From Bacteroidales bacterium (lineage in GTDB: Bacteria; Bacteroidota; Bacteroidia; Bacteroidales; UBA10428), in assembly GCA_016938235.1 (NCBI GenBank), contig JAFGVA010000017.1, forward strand, positions 1-43,606: 43,606 nt of DNA. The letters are read 5' to 3'. The stretch's first letter is position 1. Each line of letters begins with the position of its first letter. A program made the translations under genes and the position numbers. The notes beneath the pieces are model-generated. The model made no database searches. It saw only the letters and a list, made by a program, of their open reading frames with translations, and was not told the DNA's origin. Of this stretch, positions 9,752 through 17,395 are shown piece after piece.

Positions 9752-9780
9752 TAGGCTCCCATATTGTGGGGGCCTTTTTT
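9752..9780 (+). terminator. Rho-independent terminator after the DPP7-like gene
   Basis: An 8-bp stem (GGCTCCCA with TGGGGGCC, one G-T pair) closes a TATTG loop at 9754-9774. A run of six T follows directly. It lies 26 bases after the peptidase stop and before marC, and separates the two transcription units. Confidence 0.85.
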
Positions 9781-9801
9781 AATTGTTAAAAGTGAAATGA
9801 A

Positions 9802-10389
9802 ATGGACATAAAACTGATAAATATTATTACAAATTTTATGGTATTGTTTGCTGTAATTGATATAACCGGATCAATACCTATAATAATAGATATAAAACAA
9901 AAATCGGGTAATGTGGTACCCTTCAAAGTAACAATTGTTGCTTTTATCTTTATGTTGTTATTCCTTTTTCTTGGCGAACCCTTACTTAATATGTTCGGAG
10001 TTGACTTATCGTCGTTTGCTATTGCAGGAGCACTTGTGCTGTTCTTTCTTGGACTTGAATTAGTACTCGGAATAGAATTTTTTAAATACGAATACAATAA
10101 AAGCTCTGCCATTGTACCACTTTCGTTTCCCTTAATTGCCGGTGCAGGTTCAATGACTACCCTGATTTCTTTAAAATCGGAATATTCAATTTTTGAAATT
10201 CTTATTGCTTTAAGCCTGAACATGGTTTTTGTTTACCTGGTTTTGAAAGCCACACGCTTTTTTGAGCGCGTTCTGGGAGAGGTTGGGATTCAGATCTTGA
10301 AAAAATTTTTCGGAATAATTCTTCTTGCAGTTGCTATTCGATTATTTTTGGCAAATACAGGGATTCAATTACCACATCATGGCTCATAA
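9802..10389 (+). CDS. MarC family integral membrane protein (UPF0056)
   Basis: A 195-residue membrane protein with about six hydrophobic helices and the MarC-family features FMVLFAVIDITGSIPI near the N-terminus and PLSFPLIAGAGSMTTLISL in the middle. The biochemical role of the family is not established. The 3' end overlaps the rnhA start by 11 bp, so the two genes are probably translationally coupled even though their products look unrelated. Confidence 0.9.
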   Translation: MDIKLINIITNFMVLFAVIDITGSIPIIIDIKQKSGNVVPFKVTIVAFIFMLLFLFLGEPLLNMFGVDLSSFAIAGALVLFFLGLELVLGIEFFKYEYNKSSAIVPLSFPLIAGAGSMTTLISLKSEYSIFEILIALSLNMVFVYLVLKATRFFERVLGEVGIQILKKFFGIILLAVAIRLFLANTGIQLPHHGS

Positions 10390-10843
10390 AATAATAATTT
10401 ATACCGATGGTGCAGCAAGTGGCAATCCGGGTCCGGGTGGTTATGGTGTTGTTTTGCAATCGGGGAAACATTACAAAGAACTTTCGGAAGGCTTCCGTCT
10501 GACCACAAACAACCGCATGGAACTCTTGGCTGTAATTGTTGCTTTGGAAACGCTGAAGTTTATTCCAAGCGATGTTACCGTTTATACCGATTCGAAATAT
10601 GTTTGCGATGCGGTAGAGAAAGGCTGGGTTTTTCAATGGGAAAAGACAAGATTCAATAAAAAGAAAAACCCCGATTTGTGGATGCGCTTTCTTACAATTT
10701 ACAGAAAGCATCATGTGAGTTTTAAATGGGTAAAGGGACATGCCAATAATCCATATAATGAACGTTGCGATAAATTAGCTGTCGAAGCATCTAAGAAGTC
10801 AGTTATGCACGTTGATACCGAATACGAAGCACTTAATCAATGA
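10379..10843 (+). CDS. rnhA: Ribonuclease HI
   Basis: A 154-residue type I RNase H that degrades the RNA strand of RNA:DNA hybrids. The catalytic carboxylates are all present: Asp10 (YTDGAASGNPGPGG), Glu48 (NNRMELL), Asp71 (YTDSKYV) and Asp131 (NERCDKLA), plus His121 in KGHANN. The open frame extends 18 codons upstream, but the ATG at 10379 gives a start directly before the conserved first strand and matches family length, so I prefer it. This start overlaps the marC stop region by 11 bp. Confidence 0.95.
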   Translation: MAHKIIIYTDGAASGNPGPGGYGVVLQSGKHYKELSEGFRLTTNNRMELLAVIVALETLKFIPSDVTVYTDSKYVCDAVEKGWVFQWEKTRFNKKKNPDLWMRFLTIYRKHHVSFKWVKGHANNPYNERCDKLAVEASKKSVMHVDTEYEALNQ

Positions 10844-10897
10844 AATAATCGATTTTTGTAATTTTTTTGTATATTCATAACGGTTTAACAAATCATC

Positions 10898-11422
10898 ATG
10901 ATTAAGCAAGGGGTGGAACATTTTCTTCATTATAAGGGACCGATTTTATACGACACCATAGGTCAGCTTATCAGCGATCTGAAAGAACGTATGTTTGAGG
11001 CACGGATAAAACAAGCGGTGTATAAAAAAGTGCTCATGGTGATGATTGAAGCTCTCGAAAATGTGTTTAAATATCATGAATACTTTGAGAAGGATAAAGT
11101 TTTGAGAAAAAATTTTCCTCCCGAGATTACCATCGATAAAGACAAATCTTGTTTCCGGATAACCTGCTCAAACCCCGTATTGAAGAAAGATTCAAACGAG
11201 CTTAAAAAACGGTTGGATTATATTAACTCACTTGACAGAGCCGGCGTTAAAGAAGAGTACAAAAACATTATTACAAACGGACAATTTTCTGAAAAGGGAG
11301 GAGCCGGATTGGGCCTTATTGAGATGGCAAAAATTTCGGATAGTATTTTAGGATACAAGCTAGACCCAATCAACGATAAATTTGAATATTATAGTTTGAA
11401 CCTGATTATAAATTACGGGTGA
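10898..11422 (+). CDS. SiaB-family protein kinase (DUF6272-like)
   Basis: A 174-residue protein resembling SiaB, a GHKL-type kinase that phosphorylates the partner SiaC. ATPase-like boxes are visible: EALENVFKYH (residues 51-60, N-box-like) and GGAGLGLIEMAK (134-145, G-box-like). The next gene encodes a SiaC-type protein, with one base between stop and start, which strongly supports the assignment. In Pseudomonas the SiaABCD set adjusts diguanylate cyclase activity and aggregation; here no SiaA phosphatase or SiaD cyclase gene is adjacent. The output in this organism is therefore unknown. Confidence 0.85.
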   Translation: MIKQGVEHFLHYKGPILYDTIGQLISDLKERMFEARIKQAVYKKVLMVMIEALENVFKYHEYFEKDKVLRKNFPPEITIDKDKSCFRITCSNPVLKKDSNELKKRLDYINSLDRAGVKEEYKNIITNGQFSEKGGAGLGLIEMAKISDSILGYKLDPINDKFEYYSLNLIINYG

Positions 11423-11423
11423 T

Positions 11424-11816
11424 ATGAAAAGATTAATATTAAGTGCAACTGACTATACTCCTGCAATTGATTTAAATCCTGCCAATCTTTCTATGCATTT
11501 TACAGGTGTTTCCAGGCCTGAAAACGTGGGGTTGTTTTATCAACAAGTAATTGACTGGGTTGAAGAAATACCTTATGAATTAAAAGAATTAGGTTCTTCA
11601 ACACTGAAGATTGTATTTAAGCTTGATTACTGCAATTCAGCCACCCAAAAATATATACTTATTATTCTTGAGAAGATTGTCGAAATTAAAGATCAGGGTC
11701 TTGATCTGGTTGTAGAATGGTACTATGATCAGGGAGATGATAAAATGCTTGAAGACGGTGAAGATATTTCAGATGCAATTGGCCTTGCATTTAATTTTTA
11801 TCCTTTTGAATCCTGA
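11424..11816 (+). CDS. SiaC-family regulatory phosphoprotein (DUF1987)
   Basis: A 130-residue cytoplasmic protein with the DUF1987/SiaC pattern: an N-terminal substrate-like strand region, the sequence DYCNSATQKYI (residues 68-78) and an acidic C-terminal half. By analogy with SiaC, Ser72 or Thr74 in this segment would be the phosphorylation site; this is inferred. It works as a partner-switching protein whose phosphorylation state is set by the SiaB kinase encoded just upstream. The binding target is not visible in the window. Confidence 0.85.
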   Translation: MKRLILSATDYTPAIDLNPANLSMHFTGVSRPENVGLFYQQVIDWVEEIPYELKELGSSTLKIVFKLDYCNSATQKYILIILEKIVEIKDQGLDLVVEWYYDQGDDKMLEDGEDISDAIGLAFNFYPFES

Positions 11817-11957
11817 TAATTATCCGTTAATGAACATTTTTGTGCATAATCGAACATGTTTTCTGCTTATTGAATTAGCATTAAAGACTTATATTCAGTA
11901 ATATACGGCAAAATGGTATTATTGTTGCTTAAACAAATAATGGTTTAACTGGAAAAT

Positions 11958-14366
11958 ATGTTTTGGAATTTCATTAAAGGCGCACTCAGGAACATAGCAA
12001 CATATAAAACTTTTACTACAATTAATATTTTAGGTCTTTCCATTGGTATTACCTGTGCTCTGATCATAAGTTTGTATGTAGTGCATGAAACCAGTTACGA
12101 CAACTTTCATTCGAAACCAGAAAACATATACAGAATTGTATTAGACGGCCAGTTATATGGAATAAAAGCCGAAGGAGCCATGACAACCGGCGCAATGTCA
12201 AGGGTTTTAGCCAAAGATTCTTCTGTTTTTAAAGAAGCAACCAGAATTGCAAGATTTGGCGCCTGGCTGGTTTCTCATGATACCATTCGTGACAACGAGG
12301 ATGATATATTGTTCGTTGATCCAAATTTCTTCAGTTTTTTCGACGGATTTAAACTTATCGAAGGCAATGCTGATGAGGTCGTTAAATATCCTCACAGCTT
12401 TGTTCTGACAGAATCTGCTGCCCTGAAATATTTCGGTACAACAGATGTTGTTGGACAGAATCTTTTAGTTGAAGCAGGTAGAAAATTCAAAATTACCGGC
12501 GTAATGGCCGATCCACCTTCGAATACACATATCCCCTTTAGTATTATAGGTTCGTTAGTAACTTATGAAAACCTGGTTGATTACTGGACTAAAAACGATT
12601 GCTACAATTATGTTAAGCTTAAGCCCGGATATACCTTAAAAGATGCAAAGGCAGAGTTAAAGCTTGTGGTTAATAAGTTTATACTTCCAGAGTTTTATTC
12701 TGTATTTGATGATGTTCTGTCAAAAGAAGATTCATATGTATTTAAATTACAACCCCTGAGAGATATTCACCTTAAATCTGCTCTGGATGGTGAACTTGGA
12801 GTGAATTCAAAGGATGAATATGTATATGCCTTTGGTATTGCAGCTATACTGATTCTCATAATTGCCTGTCTGAATTTTATGAATCTTTCAACAGCCAATT
12901 CAATTAACAGGTCAAAAGAGGTTATTCTTAGAAAAGTTACCGGTGCACAAAAAATACAAATTGTGCAACAGTTTCTTACCGAGTCAATTTCTTTTAGTTT
13001 TATAGCACTTGCAATAGCCCTGTTGCTTACCGAGATTGCATTACCGGCTTTCAATACATACCTTGGACTGGGATTGAAGTTCCATTTTTTATCCAATATG
13101 AAAGCGGTAGGCTTTATTGTTGCACTTACACTGGTAGTGGGTTTTATCTCAGGTTTTTATCCGGCAATTTTTATTTCATCTTTTAATCCGGTAAATGTAT
13201 TGCAGGGTAAACTTGGACAGGGCTTGAGAAATAGTTCGGTGAGAGCCGTGTTCGTAGTATTTCAGTTTTTTATTTCTGTTCTGATTATTTCAATAACACT
13301 GGTTGTTTACAAGCAAATGAATTTTATGCTTCGTAAAGATTTGGGTTTCGACAGTGAGCAGGTAGTTATTATTCGAAGATCCGATGCACTGAAAAAGAAC
13401 ACAGAGATTTTTAAACGGGAACTATTGCAGAATAAAGATATTATTTCAGTTACAAATTCAAATGCTATTCCCGGTCGCGATTTTACCAGTACAACTTTTA
13501 GCTTAGCCGGAATGGAAAGCAATTCGGCAATTCTTATTAACCAGGTATTTGTAAACTTCGATTTTGAGAAAACCTATAACCTACAGCTTGAAACCGGCAG
13601 ATTTTTTGATTCTACTGTGAAAAGCGATGTAAACACCTGTATAATAAATGAAAGTGCAGCTAAGATTTTGGGTCTGAGCTATCCTGTGGGTCATGTGCTG
13701 AAACAACCAAGCTTATTAGCTAAAACAAACCGGCAGTATCAAATTATTGGAGTTGTAAAGGATTTTCATTTTCAAAGTGTGGATAAGCCGGTTCAACCCT
13801 TGGTAATATGCATGATGCCAGGTTATTGGGAGGGGTTTATTAATGTTAAGCTTACAAACAGCAACATAAATAAAAGTCTTGGTTTTATTGAAAAACACTG
13901 GAATAAATATGCTCCTGATTATCCATTTGTATATTTCTTTCTGAATAAAGATTTTGAGCGTAATTACGATGCTATCAGGAAAATTGGAAGAATTTTTATT
14001 GTGTTCTCCATATTAGCTGTATTCCTTGCGACCCTGGGTTTGTATGGCTTAATTTCTTACTCATTTAACCACAGGATGAGAGAAATCGGAATCCGGAAAT
14101 CCCTGGGTGCCTCTAATACAACACTGGTAACTATGCTTTCTCTTGAAGCATTTAAACTTGTTTCTGTTTCGGCAGTATTTGCCTGGGGAGCAAGTTGGTT
14201 CATCGCACAAAAATGGTTAAACACATTTCCTTACAGGATAAAGGTTGAACCCATGATTCTATTATTTTCTGCTTTGCTGGTTTTGGCAATTGCTTTGGCA
14301 ACCGTTGTATTGAGAGCCATGAAGTATGTCAGGAAGCAACCCGGGGCTATTCTGAAATACGAATAG
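11958..14366 (+). CDS. FtsX-like/MacB-type ABC transporter permease
   Basis: An 802-residue permease of the large Bacteroidota family with two tandem MacB-core/FtsX units. The N-terminus LRNIATYKTFTTINILGLSIGI is followed by a TM helix, a periplasmic core domain, and a cluster of TM helices with the signature NRSKEVILRKVTGAQ. A second core domain follows, then a last TM cluster with the parallel signature HRMREIGIRKSLGAS. No ATPase gene is adjacent, so the partner ATPase is elsewhere. Export of an envelope compound or mechanotransmission is possible; the substrate is unknown. It converges on modD, with 11 bp between the stops. Confidence 0.9.
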   Translation: MFWNFIKGALRNIATYKTFTTINILGLSIGITCALIISLYVVHETSYDNFHSKPENIYRIVLDGQLYGIKAEGAMTTGAMSRVLAKDSSVFKEATRIARFGAWLVSHDTIRDNEDDILFVDPNFFSFFDGFKLIEGNADEVVKYPHSFVLTESAALKYFGTTDVVGQNLLVEAGRKFKITGVMADPPSNTHIPFSIIGSLVTYENLVDYWTKNDCYNYVKLKPGYTLKDAKAELKLVVNKFILPEFYSVFDDVLSKEDSYVFKLQPLRDIHLKSALDGELGVNSKDEYVYAFGIAAILILIIACLNFMNLSTANSINRSKEVILRKVTGAQKIQIVQQFLTESISFSFIALAIALLLTEIALPAFNTYLGLGLKFHFLSNMKAVGFIVALTLVVGFISGFYPAIFISSFNPVNVLQGKLGQGLRNSSVRAVFVVFQFFISVLIISITLVVYKQMNFMLRKDLGFDSEQVVIIRRSDALKKNTEIFKRELLQNKDIISVTNSNAIPGRDFTSTTFSLAGMESNSAILINQVFVNFDFEKTYNLQLETGRFFDSTVKSDVNTCIINESAAKILGLSYPVGHVLKQPSLLAKTNRQYQIIGVVKDFHFQSVDKPVQPLVICMMPGYWEGFINVKLTNSNINKSLGFIEKHWNKYAPDYPFVYFFLNKDFERNYDAIRKIGRIFIVFSILAVFLATLGLYGLISYSFNHRMREIGIRKSLGASNTTLVTMLSLEAFKLVSVSAVFAWGASWFIAQKWLNTFPYRIKVEPMILLFSALLVLAIALATVVLRAMKYVRKQPGAILKYE

Positions 14367-14377
14367 GGCAGAGAATA

Positions 14378-15229
14378 TTAATCTTCAAAAGGGTCAATCT
14401 CGACTTTAAAAATTGCCGGCTTACAATGATTTGGGAATGATGTTATTATAATATCGACCCCGGTTGATACATAGTCTTTAAGATTCTCAAGATTTATACC
14501 TCCGGCTGCAGCAATCTTAATATGCGAATTGTTGAGACGGATTTTTTCGGTAAGTTCTGATATTTCATCGGTGCTTAGATTAACTAATTGTATCACATCG
14601 ACGTTCGTTTTGCTCAAGGCGATAGCATCTTCAGCATTGTTTGTTTCAACAGTTATTGGCCTGCCACCGGCTTCCTCCTTAAACTTATCGACCTTGGATA
14701 TTAAGCCGTTTAATCCTCCAAAGAATTTGTAATGATTAGGAAAGAACATTATATTTTCAGATAGGCTTAAACGATTCATATTGCCACCTCCTGACAATAC
14801 AGCCTTGGCTGCAACTTTTCGGGTATATGGTATTGTTTTTCGGGTTGCAGTAATAATTACATGTGGATTTACTCTATGGGCTTCCTCCACCATGAGTCTT
14901 GTCATTGTTGCAATTCCTGAAGCGTACTCTAGCAAATTGGCAGAAACACGCCAGATGGTGTGTAAATGCTTAGCCAGTCCTTCACCTTCAAGAAATTTTA
15001 CTTTCCCCTCAATATATTCGCCGCTTAAGGTTACCAGGGTAGGAGAAATATTAAACTTTGTAAAAAAACGCATTACCTCTTCTGTACAGCAAATTACACT
15101 GGGTTCGGTGGTGGAGAATTGTATGCGGGCCAGCCTGCTTCCAAACTTGGCAAGGCGGGTCGACATATCAAAATATGGAACATCTTCCGAGATTAATCTG
15201 TCTAATTCTTCGTCGGTGAAATAAAGCAT
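14378..15229 (-). CDS. modD: ModD, NadC-like phosphoribosyltransferase linked to molybdenum use
   Basis: A 283-residue protein homologous to quinolinate phosphoribosyltransferase (NadC) but of the ModD subgroup found with molybdenum and nitrogenase genes. Family features include RVSANLLEYASGIATMTR, ATRKTIPYTRKVAAKAVLSGGG, VETNNAEDA and IAAAGGINLENL. Its exact reaction is not established. Here it is the last gene of the nif locus, 99 bp after the HEPN-like gene, which supports a role in molybdenum supply to nitrogenase. A 27-bp AT-rich palindrome lies just upstream of its start. A plain NadC is the alternative, but the nif context and opening sequence favour ModD. Confidence 0.82.
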   Translation of the reverse strand: MLYFTDEELDRLISEDVPYFDMSTRLAKFGSRLARIQFSTTEPSVICCTEEVMRFFTKFNISPTLVTLSGEYIEGKVKFLEGEGLAKHLHTIWRVSANLLEYASGIATMTRLMVEEAHRVNPHVIITATRKTIPYTRKVAAKAVLSGGGNMNRLSLSENIMFFPNHYKFFGGLNGLISKVDKFKEEAGGRPITVETNNAEDAIALSKTNVDVIQLVNLSTDEISELTEKIRLNNSHIKIAAAGGINLENLKDYVSTGVDIIITSFPNHCKPAIFKVEIDPFED

Positions 15230-15250
15230 ACCTTATGGTTGAGTTTAGAT

Positions 15251-15277
15251 TGTAAATAAATTTTGAATTAATTTACA
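15251..15277. promoter_or_regulatory. 27-bp AT-rich palindrome upstream of modD
   Basis: Arms TGTAAATAAATT and AATTAATTTACA flank TTG and match at 11 of 12 positions. It sits 22 bp upstream of the modD start. There is no T tract in the direction of modD transcription after the stem, so it looks more like a protein-binding operator than a terminator. The binding protein is unknown. Confidence 0.5.
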
Positions 15278-15328
15278 AAAAAAATCAACAAACACATTTA
15301 AACAGGCAAATAATGAGCTTTTTCTATC

Positions 15329-15736
15329 CTATTTTAATTCTAAAGAATTAACTTTTTCCACTTCGTAGTCAACAAAGCTTTTTAATTCTTTAAGTTGCAC
15401 CTGAAGAAGTTGAAAATCCTCGAAGGTAAAATCCGGACTATTTACAGCCTCAAAACTGCATAAATCAAGTCTTTGATCAAGACTCGACAAACCTAGAATT
15501 TTTTCAGGGATCGTTTCAAAACACTCCTTGCAAAGGGTAAGCAAATACCCGATAGAATGGCCGTTTACTGCTTTTTCTTTTGCTACCAGTACCGCCACCA
15601 TGAATTTCTCTACTGCCATAGAACCAATACTAAAAACCACTTTGCCACCTAGCTTGTTATAGACTTTTTGGGTATCACCCATTAAAAGGTTATAGTATCC
15701 GAAAGCCTCGTTTAAAAATGCTCTGTAATTGTTCAT
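15329..15736 (-). CDS. Small HEPN-like protein in the nif operon
   Basis: A 135-residue helical protein that I cannot assign to a named nif family. The core, SMAVEKFMVAVLVAKEKAVNGHSIGYLL, followed by a helix and acidic C-terminal helices, resembles the HEPN fold (a long helix ending in Gly-His). The R-x4-6-H motif of catalytic HEPN ribonucleases is absent. It starts 6 bp after the nifV stop and is almost certainly cotranscribed with it. No nucleotidyltransferase partner is adjacent. A structural or partner-binding role in nitrogen fixation is a guess; the HEPN call rests on residue pattern only. Confidence 0.6.
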   Translation of the reverse strand: MNNYRAFLNEAFGYYNLLMGDTQKVYNKLGGKVVFSIGSMAVEKFMVAVLVAKEKAVNGHSIGYLLTLCKECFETIPEKILGLSSLDQRLDLCSFEAVNSPDFTFEDFQLLQVQLKELKSFVDYEVEKVNSLELK

Positions 15737-15742
15737 ATCAAA

Positions 15743-16861
15743 TCAGGTTAGTTGATAATATAATTCTAAAATATCTTTCTCAGGCAGGTTGTCTTTTCTG
15801 ATAGACGACTGCATCTTTATTTGTTCGAGAATCGCACTCATGGTTTCTTTGTTCAATGATATGCCCTGTTTTATGAATAGTTCTTCAAGAGCAGCCACTC
15901 CGCTATGCTTGCCGAAAACAACTTTGAGATTGTCATCTTCTCCGGTTAGAGTTTGATCAATCAGCTGGTAGGTATCTTTATTTTTTATTAGCGAGCGTGT
16001 ATGAATTCCGGATTCGTGCTGGTAAATTCTTTTTCCTGTTATAGGCTTAGAGCAGGGTATTGTCCGGCCCGAAACTTTTGAAACATATTCTGCAGTTTCT
16101 TTAAATCGTTTGGTTTTCAGGTGAGGTTTTATGTTTTCAGAATAATACAGGGCCATCACTATTTCATCAATTGAAGTATTTCCGGCTCTCTCGCCAAGAC
16201 CATTAACAGTAGTACTTAAACTACGCGCTCCGGCTGAAACGGCAGCTAAACTATTTGCAGTAGCCATGCCCAAATCGTTGTGGCCATGAAATTCAAAATC
16301 CATTTTGGGGAAGTCCCGGCAAAGTCGGGTAAATAATTCCTGTGTTGAAAATGGATTTAAACACCCTACAGTATCGGCAATTCTTATTCGACTGACGTTG
16401 AAATCCTGCGCCAGGGTGATAACTTTTTGCAGCGTGTTGTAATCAGCTCTGCTGGCATCCTGTAGCCCAATTGCCACATATTCGAAATAATCTTTGGCAA
16501 TGGATACTAACCTGGGCATTCGGGCATAAATCCAGTTTTCGGTTTTGTTAATAGCGCTTAATTGAATTGCTGAAACCGGGAAAGAAAGATTTATACCATT
16601 GGTTTTTGCTTTTATAGCAGCCTGGATATCATTTTCAAGTGCCCTGCACCACGATGTTGTTTTAAAAGAAAATCCGGCAGTAGCTATATGCTTCATAACC
16701 CTGATTTCTTCTGCACCCATGGCAGGAGTTCCCAACTCAAGTTCATCCATTCCCATATCGTCTAAAAGTGCAGCAATGTTAATCTTTTCATAGGGATGAA
16801 ACGAAACACCTGGTGCCTGTTCTCCATCTCTTAATGTTGAATCGATATACCAAACTTTCAT
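15743..16861 (-). CDS. nifV: Homocitrate synthase NifV
   Basis: A 372-residue enzyme that condenses acetyl-CoA and 2-oxoglutarate to (R)-homocitrate, the organic ligand of FeMo-co. The N-terminal [15 protein letters not shown] motif, with catalytic Arg and metal-binding Asp, and the metal-binding histidines in [12 protein letters not shown] are present. [11 protein letters not shown] and [13 protein letters not shown] also fit the homocitrate/isopropylmalate synthase family. The length (LeuA-type enzymes have an extra regulatory C-terminus) and the position after nifB and the ferredoxin make NifV the clear choice over LeuA. A 180-bp gap with an inverted repeat precedes it, so it may have extra regulation. 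Confidence 0.95.
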   Translation of the reverse strand: MKVWYIDSTLRDGEQAPGVSFHPYEKINIAALLDDMGMDELELGTPAMGAEEIRVMKHIATAGFSFKTTSWCRALENDIQAAIKAKTNGINLSFPVSAIQLSAINKTENWIYARMPRLVSIAKDYFEYVAIGLQDASRADYNTLQKVITLAQDFNVSRIRIADTVGCLNPFSTQELFTRLCRDFPKMDFEFHGHNDLGMATANSLAAVSAGARSLSTTVNGLGERAGNTSIDEIVMALYYSENIKPHLKTKRFKETAEYVSKVSGRTIPCSKPITGKRIYQHESGIHTRSLIKNKDTYQLIDQTLTGEDDNLKVVFGKHSGVAALEELFIKQGISLNKETMSAILEQIKMQSSIRKDNLPEKDILELYYQLT

Positions 16862-16897
16862 TTTCTTGGTTTTTGAATTTTATTATTCTTTAATTAA

Positions 16898-16930
16898 ATC
16901 AGACAGAAAAAAAAGGATTAGATGTCTGAT
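16898..16930 (-). promoter_or_regulatory. Inverted repeat in the ferredoxin-nifV gap
   Basis: Perfect 8-bp arms ATCAGACA (16898-16905) and TGTCTGAT (16923-16930) lie 17 bp apart within the 180-bp gap upstream of nifV. It could be an operator or a weak RNA stem. The T tract falls in the loop on the transcribed strand, so it is not a classical terminator. The rest of the gap shows nothing else that I can support. Confidence 0.4.
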
Positions 16931-17041
16931 ATTAAAAAGCACCTGACATATGTTTAAAACTTTGCTGATGAAATATCAGTTCCGTCTTTAGTCAATCAAT
17001 CTTAACTTTCATGATGCCAGGCGCTTATGCTGCCTTTCTGC

Positions 17042-17350
17042 TTAGTCAGATATAAGGTATTCTTCTGCTGCTGAATTTTTTTCGAGTGCATCGAGTATCT
17101 CATCTATTTTTTCTTCTGAGTCGATTCCACCATACCAGTAGTTATTGGGTTGAATAACCATTACCGGTCCCTGGGCACAAACATTCAGACAAGCAGTACT
17201 TGTAACAGCTACGTCTAATCCGCGGTCTACAGCTTCTTCCTGCATATACTGCAAAAGATCTGATGCTCCTTTTTTATTACATGCACCTTGTGCATCACCT
17301 GCAACTCTGTATGAGTTACATACTAAAATTTGATATTCTGGCTTTTTCAT
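17042..17350 (-). CDS. Thioredoxin-like [2Fe-2S] ferredoxin
   Basis: A 102-residue electron carrier of the thioredoxin-fold [2Fe-2S] class (Clostridium pasteurianum 2FeCpFd / Azotobacter FeSI type). The four expected cluster cysteines are visible: Cys11, Cys24, Cys54 and Cys58, in the pattern C-x12-C ... C-x3-C, with the following AQGPVMVI segment. Genes of this class occur in nif clusters next to nifB. Here it follows nifB by about 45 bp. It is likely to feed electrons to cofactor assembly or nitrogenase; the exact partner is inferred. Confidence 0.9.
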   Translation of the reverse strand: MKKPEYQILVCNSYRVAGDAQGACNKKGASDLLQYMQEEAVDRGLDVAVTSTACLNVCAQGPVMVIQPNNYWYGGIDSEEKIDEILDALEKNSAAEEYLISD

Positions 17351-17395
17351 TTTGATATGTATTTTGAAAAATTAGGATTAATTATCTGTTTTTTA

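Noticed and set aside
9786-10223. A 145-codon frame antisense to the MarC gene
   Set aside because: The plus-strand frame has a clear MarC-family sequence and operon context; the antisense frame shows only low-complexity reverse translation.
10325-10378. An 18-codon N-terminal extension of rnhA
   Set aside because: It lies wholly inside marC, and the internal ATG gives the normal RNase HI N-terminus.
14781-15224. A 147-codon plus-strand frame inside modD
   Set aside because: It is a shadow of the conserved ModD coding strand, with no recognisable family.
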